From Antedon bifida (lineage: Eukaryota; Echinodermata; Crinoidea; Comatulida; Antedonidae): a stretch of DNA of 64,000 nucleotides. The notes below the pieces were generated by a model. The model made no database searches, was not told where the DNA came from, and was given only the letters and a program-made list of their open reading frames with translations. The DNA lies in the NCBI GenBank assembly GCA_963402885.1, contig OY727096.1:24161820-24225819 (forward strand). The letters are read 5' to 3'. Position 1 is the first letter of the stretch, and each line of letters opens with the position of its first letter. Both the position numbers and the translations under genes were made by a program. Below, one piece after another: positions 1 through 10,330 of the stretch.

Positions 1-121
1 GACGAGAAAAAGTAAGCCTGCAAATTTAAAATCGTGCATTTATAGGCTAGTATATTCTATAAGTTGATGTAATTTATTATGCATCTGAATAAATATAAAT
101 GTTACTTTCAGGCTGTTAAAT

Positions 122-3100
122 ATGGCTTCCAGAGAGTTACTCCAGAATTTACTGGAGAAAAAAACAGTTCAAGAAATTAAAAAAAGAATGAAAGAAAAGA
201 GGAAAAAAAGAAACAATCCACTTAACTTATCAAAGACAAAGTGGCACAATAGTAGGTTTTTTAATCATTATTCTGCGTCCACCTTTTTTCACAAATTTGT
301 ACAGAATTTAAAAGTACAATTAGTTGAGCAGAACACATGAATTACTTTATTTTTTTCCCTGATGCAAACAATAGTTTAATTGATCAACCTTTGACTTAAC
401 ACCTTTATTTAAATTATATTCATTATTATATATTATTATTATTATTATTATTATGTTATTCTTATGATATGCCTATTAAATTTGTTTACAGTTTAGGCTA
501 AAATTGTTTATACTTTTTTATATAGATTATGTTTTATTATAATAGAGTTTGTATTTGCTTGCATGTCAGCTTGCATTATTATTACTCTTTAAGAAGTTAA
601 AATGAAATATAAACTTCAATGGATTCATAAATTTTAAATTTACAATTATAATAACTGAAATCAACAATTTGCAATATATTTTTAATTTATTCAAGAATCT
701 AGTACGTCATTTTTGAAAGCCACTCTAAGAGCTAACAATACGGACTTGGCAAGGGCGCTAGCAAAGGCAAAGGCTGAAGTAACTGAATTGCACCAATTTC
801 TACTGGAGTTAAAAGAAGAAAGGCATTCACTTATCTGTACCAATTCAGAATATAAGGTAAAAATACTATATTAGGTACAAGGTCTGTCATTATGGAGCTT
901 TTGATTTTTAATGACCTATGACCTACACATTGAAACCACCAAAACTACTTCACGGAATCTAATGAAGAACCAACTTCCTCAAATGTGCACAATGAATTTA
1001 TGATCTAACTTGTCGCTAGGTTGTCAGTCATCGCAAATTGAAAGCCCACTATTTTTACAAAAACTACAATATATAGTAGTAGTATGACGGCGGATGACCC
1101 TTGAAGCTCGAAAGCTTGTTTCAGGAGAGTGTCCTCAACATAAAAATAATTTTCATTTACACAAAAACAAAATATTTATAATTTTCAATAGGTGTAAAGT
1201 TGAGAATGACAAATTTGTTCATAGTATGATGTACAGTATAATCAAAAGTATACAAATTTAATCTCTGTAAACGCATTTCCATAACCTTTTATTTTTCTTC
1301 ATTGAAATGTGAGATAATTGTACAATATTCTTGTTTATTATTACAATAGCAACGGTTTACAGATATTCGTAAGTCATTACGGAGTGTGACAACAAACCTT
1401 TTAGGAGCATCCAACATAATAAGCATTACATTAGATAATTGTTTGCCACCGTTAGAATACAGCGGACGAAACTCTGACGCCAGAATCTCTACTATGTCAA
1501 ATGAGGACGATGTTTATGAAAACAGAATGATAAGGTAGTGGTTATAGTTTAAATTCCTGACTTTTGATCACACCAACCTTAGCATAAGTCGGCAAAAAAT
1601 ACAAGTTAAATCCGTACTGTAAGAACTTAAGTAGGTATATAGCACAATTTTTAGGTTTAGATGTCCATATTTCTCAAATTCCTCAAAAAAAAACAAGCAT
1701 GTTGCGCCAGCCCAAAGGTGTCGGATTTAGTGAATATTTTATTTTTCAATTGTGAACGACATTGATATATTATTTCTTACTTACAGTGGTGGACCCAGTA
1801 TATACTATAAGAAACCAAACACAGGCCTTAAAACTGATGTTACAAATGCAACCAATTGTTCTGATGTATCTGAAAAAAATGTTGTCAATGCTGAAGAAAC
1901 CTTTGATCAGAACATCAGGATCTCACTACCAAGCTTTTTGAATGACACAATTGAAAAAGGTATTCTTTCTTGAGAGAATACTGAATTTTTTCTTTTTCCA
2001 CTTTAAGAGTTATTATAAGACATTTCATTCATCATTCATTCATCATTCATTCATCAGTGGAAAATTACTTGACATTTATTGTCATTTGCATATAAAATAT
2101 AGGCCTACATAGAAATTATGTTTGCTCAGAGATATACAAAAAAACAGATAAATAACAATAACAATTACAAATTGTCAAATATAAATAACATTTCAGATCA
2201 ATTATAAATAGTTTAATGGCCATACATGTATTGTATCTTCTTTCAACAGAAGAGAAAGCTAAAACTGAAATTCTAGTTGAGAAAAATAGAGAAAAAAGTC
2301 AAAAAGGGAAGGAAACAGAAAGTACAAAAGATGAAAAAGACATTCTGAAATCCAAAAACAAACTAAACTTTTCAACCAGCTTTACTGAAAGCACCCCAAC
2401 TTTGGAAGATTCGTCTCAAAGAAAGAGAAACTCACCAGACCCTGTTGAAGAAAGCGTTGTTGGAAGCAGAAATAAAACCATTAACAAAGCTAACAGCTTT
2501 GCGACCTTTCTACCTTTGACACCAAAAGGTTTTACAAAATCAAAGATAAAAAAGAGAGATTCAAAGAAATGTTCACTATCAGATTTGGAAGAAAATCCTT
2601 TTAGAACAATATCTAAAATTGCTCATTCACCTAAAATAAGTGAAAACCAAAACAACTCTTGTGACAATAGTTCTGTTATGGATTCTACAACCAAAGAAAC
2701 GGAGAAGAAAATTACTATTAATAAGCCTGAAACAAAAGAAGAAACATTTGATTTGCAAGAGCCTGTGAGCAAAATTCAACCAGAGGCCATGACCAATAAT
2801 GGAATGGAAAGGAATATTACTGATACAGATATTCTTACAAATGATCAGTTACAAAGTGGAATGTTTGGTGGAGGTTTAGCAGAGGATCTCAATGAGGACA
2901 TGGAATTCACTGTAGCATTGAATTCAACAATAATCTTTGGTGCAATGCAACAATTAGCAAAGAAGCAAGCATCTAAAGAGAAAATTGAATCTCATGATTG
3001 CAATACTACTGATAAAGAAATGGATACAAAGAAGAACAGTGATGTAGAAATCACTAAACAAGAGGTAACCGAGAAAGACTCCTTAGAAAATAGAAAAGAG

Positions 3101-6100
3101 AGGAAGGCATCTTCTGGTGCTTCTAGTACTGAGAGTGAAGGAAAAAATTCTATCAAAGTCAAAGGTCAAATGTCACAAAAGACTGGTGTGAAAAAGGTGA
3201 AAAAGACTAAACCAACTAGGATTCCTATGAAAGATATAAAAAATACAGGCAGTGTTTTTGACATTAGCCTTGGCGATACCTTTTCTATGCCTAGTCCACT
3301 TAGACAATCAAAAGAAGCTTCTGTTCAAAAAATAGCAAGTAGCAAACTCGAGGTAAAGAAACACAAAACTAATCAAGTGGTACGAAGAGGCACGTTTGTT
3401 GTTCCAAAAACTAAAATTCCTAAGAAATTATCATCAAGTGACAGTGATAATGAGAATATATATGAGAAGCAAGGAAAGAAAATTGTATCTGGGCAGCCAT
3501 TAGTGATGGCAGATGATGGCTGTCATTCAAAAACAGTTGAAAGACGGATCGAAGTTGGTGAGAAATCAAAAAAGTCTAAAAAACATGAAAACAAACGTAC
3601 AACATTTGTAAAACAGAAAGAAAACCCTTCTGAAGATTGTAACAGTAAGGTTTCTGGTGTGAATTCTGGCGGTATGAGTGGTGAGTCTGGAACTTATACA
3701 GAAGAAAATAATTCAGATATAACAGAAAATGGAAAGAGTCTGAGAAATGAAATGAAACAAGATATGCCTTTAGGTAAATCATCATTTGAACAAAAAAGTT
3801 CAGAAGGTAATAATCGGATAGATAACGAAAAGGACGATAGATATGAAAGCTCAAATACTCTTTCAGTAAATACAAAAAATAATAAAAAACCTTCCCTGCC
3901 ATCAAATAATTCAAGAAGAGAAACTTTCAACTTAGAAGATGAAGGTGCCACTTCAGCTGTGACAGAAGATAAACACCATTCCGATGTGGAAGTACATCCG
4001 ATCTGTCCTGTGAAGAAAACTAAGAAGTCAAAAAGAGGAACTTCCAACAAAGAAGATGAGAAGGATGAAGGTACCAGTTCAGCTGTGAGTGAAGATAAAC
4101 ACCATTCCGATGTGGAACTAAATCCGATCTCTGAATGTCTTGTGAAGAAAACTAAGAAGTCAAAAAGAGGAACTTTCAACAAAGAAGATGAGACAGATGA
4201 AGGTACCAGTTCAGCTGTGGCAGAAGATAAACACCATTCCGATGTGGAATTAAATCCGATCTCTGAATGTCTTGTGAAGAAAACTAAGAAGTCAAAAAGA
4301 GGAACTTTCAACAAAGAAGATGAGAATGATGAAGGTACCAGTTCAGCTGTGAGTGAAGATAAACACCATTCCGATGTGGAATTAAATCCGATCTCTGAAT
4401 GTCTTGTGAAGAAAACTAAGAAGTCAAAAAGAGGAACTTTCAACAAAGAAGATGAGAAGGATGAATGTACCAGTTCAGCTGTGGCAGAAGATAAACACCA
4501 TTCCGATGTGGAATTAAATCCGATCTCTGAATGTCTTGTGAAGAAAACTAAGAAGTCAAAAAGAGGAACTTTCAACAAAGAAGATGAGAATGATGAAGGT
4601 ACCAGTTCAGCTGTGACAGAAGATAAAAACTATTCCGATGTGGAAGTAAATCTGATCTCTGAATGTCCTGTGAAGAAAACTAAGAAGTCAAGAAGAGGAA
4701 CTTTCAACAAAGAAGATGAGAAGGATGAAGGTGCCAGTTCAGCTGTAACAGAAGATAAAAACCATTCCGATGTGGAAGTAAATCGGATCTCTGAATGTCC
4801 TGTGAAGAAAACTAAGAAGTCAAGAAGAGGAACTTTCAACAAAGAAGATGAGAAGGATGAAGGTATCAGTTCAGCTGTGACAGAAGATAAAAACTATTCC
4901 GATGTGGAAGTAAATCCGATCTCTGAATGTCCTGTGAAGAAAACTAAGAAGTCAAAAAGAGGAACTTTCAACAAAAAAGATGAGAAGGATGAAGGTGCCA
5001 GTTCAGCTGTAACAGAAGTTAAAAACCATTCTGAAAGGGAACCAAAAGTAAATGCGATCCCTGACCGCCCTGTGAAGACAATTATTAAGGCAGCCAGCAT
5101 TTCGGAATCTGCTGCACAAGAAAATAGCAAACAAATCCTTACTGATGAACATTCAAGGTCAGATACTCTATCAGTGAAAACAAATGATTTATTTAAAGAT
5201 AAGAAAGTATCAAAGATGTCTAGAAGAGAAACTTTTAAAATAAAACCAGAAGCAGAGAAAAAAGAAAGTAGCATTGTACCTGCGACGTTGAAAGGAGAAG
5301 ACAACCTCATCGATAAAATAATGGACATATTAGATGCTGAAGATTCTGAATCAGAAATAGATGTGATTCCTGAAAGTTCCATAAAGACATCTCGAAAAAA
5401 AAAAATTGTTGCAAAAGAGCGTAATGATCAATTAATTACTGATAAACATAGTTCAGATACTCTTTCAGCAAATGATGCAATAATAGAAAAAAGACCTTCT
5501 AGTAAAAAGTCGAGAAGAGGAACGTTTAAAATAAAACCAGAAGCTGAGAAAGAGAAAAGCAGCAGCATAGCTGTGCGGTTAGGAAAAGAAGATGCCATGG
5601 AAAAAATAATGGACATGTTAGATTCAGAAGATTCTGAAGTAATGTCAGACATCGACAGTCCTGTAAAGAAAACTCGAAAGAAATTTGTTTTGAATTCTCT
5701 TGCTTCTGAGGAAGGGGATCATGAAGTAGATGAGGTGCAGCAAGAGGAGGCAAGTTTGGTTTTTGATGACGATGAAGGTAATTTATTATTTATTTTGTTT
5801 CAACTTATTCCAACCGCGATCAAAGTTGCCCATAACAGGAATGATGCAATTAAAAAACACAATACAGTTTAAAGCTCTGTCAAACTTTATGTGACAAAAA
5901 AATGTGATGTGCCCATATACTCATTTGACAAACTAGTTTGTTATTGTAGACAGATCTTAATACTATGTTTTCACAAAGAAAAACAAATTCCTTCACACAC
6001 ACTTATTAAAATAAAGATTTTCTATGATAAATTTGTATCCAACCAAACTGTATTCCAGTAATGGAACTTTTGTTTTAATGATGCACCACTTGAAGCTTTC

Positions 6101-9100
6101 CTTTTTGTGATGTGTAATTTTGACTACACAGAGTAAAAAGGTACTGCACATGCTCATATGGTTCTGAGCATGTGCAGAAAGACTTTTTGACACACAGCTT
6201 TGTAGTCAAGCAGGGCATGGAAACGAAAGCTCCATATTCATACATCACTGTACAATATTCTGTAAGACAATTATCAATTATTAAAGTTCAAGTTATTCCA
6301 GATACAGAGGATGATGATTCAGAGGAGAATGAGAAGGATTGTGTGCCAGAAAATTCTGCTGAAAACAAAGATGATGTTACAGGTAAAACCACTTGTATAC
6401 ATTTGATATACATTTAAGGCCAAGTTACACAAATAAGCAGTAACCTATGTGGAATCTGTATCTATCCTGAGCAGAGTTTAGATTAAACACATTTTTTTAT
6501 ACTAATGAACGTTCAATTTAACTAACATTTTTACATTGTTAAATTCAGATAAAATTAGAGATATGAAAAGTAAGGTTACGAGATGTATTGTTGATACGGA
6601 TGAAGAAGATTGTGACATGCAAGAGGACGTCGTGCAAGTTAAGAAAAATGAAAGTAGAGCTTCTTCTACAGTCAAAACTGATAAGAAAAACAGTAAACAA
6701 AATGGTAATATTTGTTTGTTTATTTAAAAGATCTCTGAAAACATATCTTTATAGTTTCTCTCCTGCCCTCTCAAAAAAAAACAACCCAAAAAACAATAAC
6801 AGCTGATGTACACTTCATCAACTTTTATTTACCATATCATATTTTGCACTTGGCTCTAGAACAAAAGAAAGTGAGGTGTATTCTAGATACAGATGAAGAT
6901 GAATGTGAGGAAGATGATGTGCCGGTTAAGAAAACTGTAAAAGAATCCAGTTCTAAAATGAAACCTGATAAAAGAAACCGTAAACGCAGTGGTAAATTCC
7001 TCAATAGCATATAAATATTCAATTGAAATTCTTGTTATATATTACACTGTGAACAAAAATACCGTATAAGAACGCAGCTGTAAATCGATTGTGAATAATC
7101 TCTTAGAAGGAAAAAAAACATTTTAGAGAATAGAAAAGATTTTAGGTTCTGGATTTAGGAAAGTCTCTTGTTTTCTTATAGCTTGAAAATATGATAATTG
7201 AAGGTAATAATTTAACGAATCTAATTCATGTTTATGCAAATGTTACATTTTTTGTTTGTTTGATTTTGTAGATAAAATAAAAGAGGACAGAAAGATTGGT
7301 AACAGTGTTCCATATAAAGAAGACAGAAAGACTGACAGCAGTGTTCCAGATAAAGAGGACAGAAAAGCTGGTAGCAGTGCTCCAGATAAAGAAGACGATT
7401 TGAACAAGAAGGTTGCCGCCCCAGTCAATGTGAATAAAAAGAAAGTTAAAGATGTTACAAAGTCTAAACAGAGTGTTGATAAAGAAAGTATACCAAGTGA
7501 GTTTGAAATGGAATAGAATAATAACCTCCTGCAAAGAACTTCTGATACAGTATTTTATACAAAATTGTCACAGACACAGACAAAAGATTGTGTTCTTTGC
7601 AAGCATTTATATCACTTTCCTCTAAACAATAGGCCCCATTAAAAAAACCAAGCCTTGTTAAAAAACGCAAGTTTTACCACACATTATCTTTTTAACTTAA
7701 TAGGTAAAGTTAAAGAAAAAAAGAAAGTGAGATGTATTGTGGATACAGATACAGATGAAGATGAATGTGAAGAAGACGTCGTCCCGGTTAAGAAAACTAA
7801 AAAGGAATCTAGTTCTAAAATGAAAACTGATAAAAGAAGCAGTAAACGCAGTGGTAAATTAATTTAAATTTCTCAATAGCATATGTTGCCATATCAATTG
7901 AACTTCTTGTTATATATTCCAACACAAAGTCTCTATTTAGTTAAACTGTGAAAAAATATAAGAATGAAACAATTCTTACTCGTATTCTTTATTAAAAAAA
8001 AAAGAATGTACTGAATTGCATTGATTGTGATAAAAGACACTATAAGTTAACAAAATTCCAAAACATATCACTGACAATCTGGGCTGTTTTGAACAATTCC
8101 AGTATTGTAACTGTTTTTTCTAATTTTTAATATACATGCATATTAATTTTGATTGCACAGATGAAAGTGAAGAACAGACAAAATCAAGTAATAAGGTAGA
8201 GAAGAAGAAAGCAAGCTCAAAGCAGAAGAAGAAACCATCAAAGAGTGGTGAAGATGGTGCTGCCAAAGCATCTGATGACCCAGCTTCCCAACAGCAAGAC
8301 ACATCATTGCTTAAAATTGAGAGTAAGAGAAAAAGTCGTAGATTAACAGTACAGGTGCAAAAAAAAGATGCAAGTAAGGTACATGAAGCTGTGGAAGAAG
8401 AACACATTACAGAAGAAACAGAACCCGAGAAGGGAGCTATGTCAGAGGTTAGCATTAATAGATTTAGCTTTGGCAAGGTTAAGAATAATATAATGTTCTG
8501 GATTTATAAAGTGCCTAATGTTGTGAAACCTCTGTACATATTATTTTCCCGGTCATTATTTGATCAAACACGTATGGAAATAATATGCAGCTAGTAATTG
8601 GCGTAAAGTTTTGTCTTGATCTTACCAGCTACTTATTTGTACAACTGTATGGATAGAGGCAAAGTATAATGTCGATCGCCCAAGGATACAAGCAATTTGA
8701 AAAGTGTTGGTTTCGAACCCACAATCTCACGATCAGTAGTCCAACATTCAACACACTGCGCCACACACCCATCTATGGGTCATTGACTAAAATATATTAT
8801 ATAGGCCAATTTATGTTTCATTGGAAATGGTATCCACACTGCTTTTCAGTCAAAAGCAAGCATACTTGGCCAGACCACCATAGCATGGTTCTCACTAGAA
8901 GGCTATTTAAAGTATGCTTGTCAATGCTAGTGATTCAAAGAGTCTTTTTTGTTTGAAGGTAAGCCAGAGCTCTGAGGCATCAACTAAGGAACCAGAAAGT
9001 GAAGTGGTCCCACGGCAAAGAACAAGTCGCCGGGCAGGTGTTGTAAGCTATAAAGAACCATCATTAAATAGGTATGAAATGATTACATTTTAGTTATGGG

Positions 9101-9972
9101 TTGGCAGTGTCTTGTGGTTAAGACTCTTCCTAAAAAGCCAGAAAGTGTAGGGTTCAATCCTCCTTGATGATTTATCATTAAATAGTTATGACATTTTTAG
9201 TTTCAAACAATGTATATATAAGTATAATGTGATCTAGTCATGTACCTAATTTATGCACTGTTAATAAAGCATTTAATCCTTTTTATTTACTTAGTAAACT
9301 ACGACGATCAGATTCTCAAACAAGTTCTCCAAGCAAAAAGAAAGTAAAGAAGAGTAAAAAAAGTGTTAAAGGACAGGTTAGTACATCATTTTGAAATCAT
9401 TTCAAACGGCATTCAGAAAATTGAAAATTATGAATAAGAAATAAACGCATGCTTCTGGTAATGTGAGACAGTCAGGTGTTATTACAACACAGGTGTGTTG
9501 GGTTTATCAAACCGACTTAGCAAAAATGCCAACTTATCTTTGCTTTAAGTCAATGATTTTGCTTAAGTCCATTTTCAAAAAGTAAATATTTGTGCATACT
9601 GTAGTGCTTTTCTTTAAACTTAGAGATCCATTCCATAAGATAGAACTTCTGTTAAGGGGTGGGGGGATGCATGTGGAACCCAAAGTGAATAGGGGTTAGC
9701 CACTAGTAGCAGTCTGCTAGTTTGTTTCATGGGAAAGCAACTGGATAGTGGTATCTCAGTGGTTGGAAGGTTCTATTGTAACTGTGGTTTGATAATTAAA
9801 GCTCCAGTTTTAACTTATAACTAGAGAGATTGATAAATACCAGACCAGGTTATTGAGTTGGAAATTCTACAGTATTGCCTTTAATTGAAATTTTACATGT
9901 TTTTTATTTTAGAAACGTGACACACTGAGTAATGTGACAAATGTAATTGATGCTATTAAAGAAGAAGAATAA
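122..9972 (+). CDS. SGO1: Shugoshin (centromeric cohesion protector), 14 coding exons, about 1823 aa
   Basis: Shugoshin recruits PP2A-B56 to centromeres and shields cohesin from cleavage in mitosis and meiosis. Coding exons: 122-251, 696-856, 1350-1534, 1787-1959, 2250-5777, 6293-6382, 6549-6704, 6860-6991, 7272-7496, 7704-7853, 8161-8447, 8959-9071, 9295-9376 and 9913-9972; they join in frame to 5472 nt. Exons 1-2 give the N-terminal basic segment (EIKKRMKEKRKKR) and the coiled coil typical of SGO1 (residues about 15-97). Exons 12-13 give the C-terminal SGO motif (SRRAGVVSYKEPSLNSKLRR, residues 1762-1781). A KEN box lies at residues 673-675. The start was chosen because it aligns with the vertebrate start; an acceptor (cag, ending at 111) precedes it, so a 5' UTR exon lies left of the window. 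The frame upstream of the ATG is open back to that acceptor. The acceptor of exon 6 could instead be at 6287. The protein is much longer than vertebrate SGO1 because of repeats. The SGO1 versus SGO2 assignment is not certain. Confidence 0.9.
424..455. repeat. (ATT)n microsatellite in shugoshin intron 1
   Basis: A run of ATT trinucleotides interrupted once by ATAT. No further structure is seen. Confidence 0.8.
696..856 (+). other. SGO1: Shugoshin exon 2: N-terminal coiled coil (PP2A-binding region)
   Basis: The exon encodes 53 residues plus a split codon, starting SSTSFLKATLRANNTDLARA and ending in NSEYK. Its heptad-like leucine and alanine spacing matches the shugoshin coiled coil, which in characterised homologues dimerises and binds PP2A-B56. 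The donor of exon 1 at 252 (gtaggt), not the nearby gt at 256, keeps the frame; the alternative gives an immediate stop. Confidence 0.85.
3910..5060 (+). repeat. SGO1: 44-aa (132-bp) tandem repeat array inside shugoshin exon 5
   Basis: Eight consecutive units of about 132 bp encode KKTKKSKRGTFNKEDE followed by an acidic, serine-rich stretch (SSAV, EDK, SDVE, ISEC). They cover roughly residues 770-1154. The spacing is exact between adjacent copies: the phrase cttgtgaag recurs 132 bp apart, at 4139 and 4271. Units in the middle (4080-4600) are nearly identical at DNA level and outer ones are more diverged, so copies have been homogenised or gained recently. Each unit carries one basic-basic-x-T/S-F motif. 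Confidence 0.95.
5871..5959. mobile_element. Partial copy of palindromic MITE-like family A (shugoshin intron 5)
   Basis: It starts AAAGCTCTGTC and ends GTAGACAGATCTTA, with the family's AAACTAGTTTG and GTGATGTGCCCATAT blocks inside. The middle is shortened compared with the full copies at 13690, 15229 and 26701. Confidence 0.75.
6549..7853 (+). repeat. SGO1: Cluster of duplicated phase 1-1 exons in shugoshin
   Basis: Exons 7 (6549-6704), 8 (6860-6991) and 10 (7704-7853) encode versions of one module: RCI(V/L)DTDEDE, an acidic run, VPVKK, then a Ser/Lys tail ending in KRSG or similar. Exon 6 (IPDTEDDDSEE) looks like a more distant relative. All start and end in phase 1, so adding or skipping them keeps the frame. 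Exon 9 (7272-7496), between them, has its own short repeat of KEDRK-x-x-SSVPD type. The similarity of exons 8 and 10 continues into the following intron, including CTCAATAGCATAT and CTTGTTATATATT. Confidence 0.9.
8690..8780 (-). mobile_element. tRNA-derived SINE head (shugoshin intron 11)
   Basis: Read on the minus strand, GTGGCGCAGTGTGTTGAATG resembles a tRNA A-box region and GGGTTCGAAACC, about 40 nt later, is a good B box. The ends do not form a convincing acceptor stem, so this is more likely a SINE or tRNA relic than a working tRNA gene. Confidence 0.55.
8959..9376 (+). other. SGO1: Shugoshin exons 12-13: C-terminal SGO motif
   Basis: Exon 12 (8959-9071) and exon 13 (9295-9376) join through a split Ser codon (AG|T) to give TSRRAGVVSYKEPSLN and then SKLRRSD. 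This basic SGO motif is conserved in shugoshins; in yeast and vertebrates it binds phosphorylated histone H2A at centromeres. It is followed by a Lys/Ser-rich tail (KKKVKKSKKSVKGQ). The intron between them carries a tRNA-like insertion. Confidence 0.9.
9061..9191 (+). mobile_element. tRNA-derived SINE-like insertion flanked by a duplicated splice-donor region
   Basis: The segment at about 9096-9174 resembles a tRNA: GGCAGTGTCTTGTGGTTAAG is a plausible A box and GGGTTCAATCC a B box. TCATTAAATAGGTATGA at 9061-9077 (end of shugoshin exon 12 plus its donor) is repeated at 9175-9191 with one mismatch, as expected for a target-site duplication. In the downstream copy the donor GT has become TT. Confidence 0.6.
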
Positions 9973-10009
9973 ACGTAGAAGAATAAACGTAGAAGAATAA
10001 ACGTAGAAG
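9964..10009 (+). repeat. 14-bp direct repeat, three copies, spanning the shugoshin stop codon
   Basis: GAAGAATAAACGTA is repeated three times head to tail from 9964. The first copy contains the stop codon TAA at 9970-9972, so the repeat straddles the coding end and the start of the 3' UTR. Confidence 0.9.
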
Positions 10010-10324
10010 AGAGCCATAGTTTACCAATCATTATGGGTTAAAATGTGTCGGTGTTTACATCGCATGGATTATTTTCTTCGTAGAACATTAAAATATTACT
10101 TACCGATGTCTGATGCATATGTCAGCTCTAACAGACCACTTTTTATGATATTTATTAGTCCAAATTTAATTTGATGTAGTAGTTAATGTTGTATGTTTTA
10201 CCATGGTTGTTGTCGTTTATTTATATTTAATTTATGTAATGCAATGGATGTATAGAAAGTGAGATGTTAAAATATACATACATAAATGCATAATTTGTAA
10301 AGTTATTAAAAAAGGTTTGAAAAA

Positions 10325-10330
10325 AATAAA
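10325..10330 (+). promoter_or_regulatory. Candidate polyadenylation signal for shugoshin
   Basis: AATAAA lies about 350 nt after the stop codon, within AT-rich sequence. An ATTAAA at 10304-10309 is an alternative. No transcript evidence is available. Confidence 0.4.

Noticed and set aside
3576..5753. Long minus-strand open frames opposite shugoshin exon 5 (up to 294 codons, repetitive)
   Set aside because: They are antisense shadows of the 132-bp repeat, whose unit length is a multiple of three and whose codon usage leaves the opposite strand open. They have no splice or start context of their own.
8690..8780. Possible functional tRNA gene on the minus strand
   Set aside because: A- and B-box-like blocks are present, but the acceptor stem does not pair and no clean anticodon loop is visible; a SINE head explains it better.
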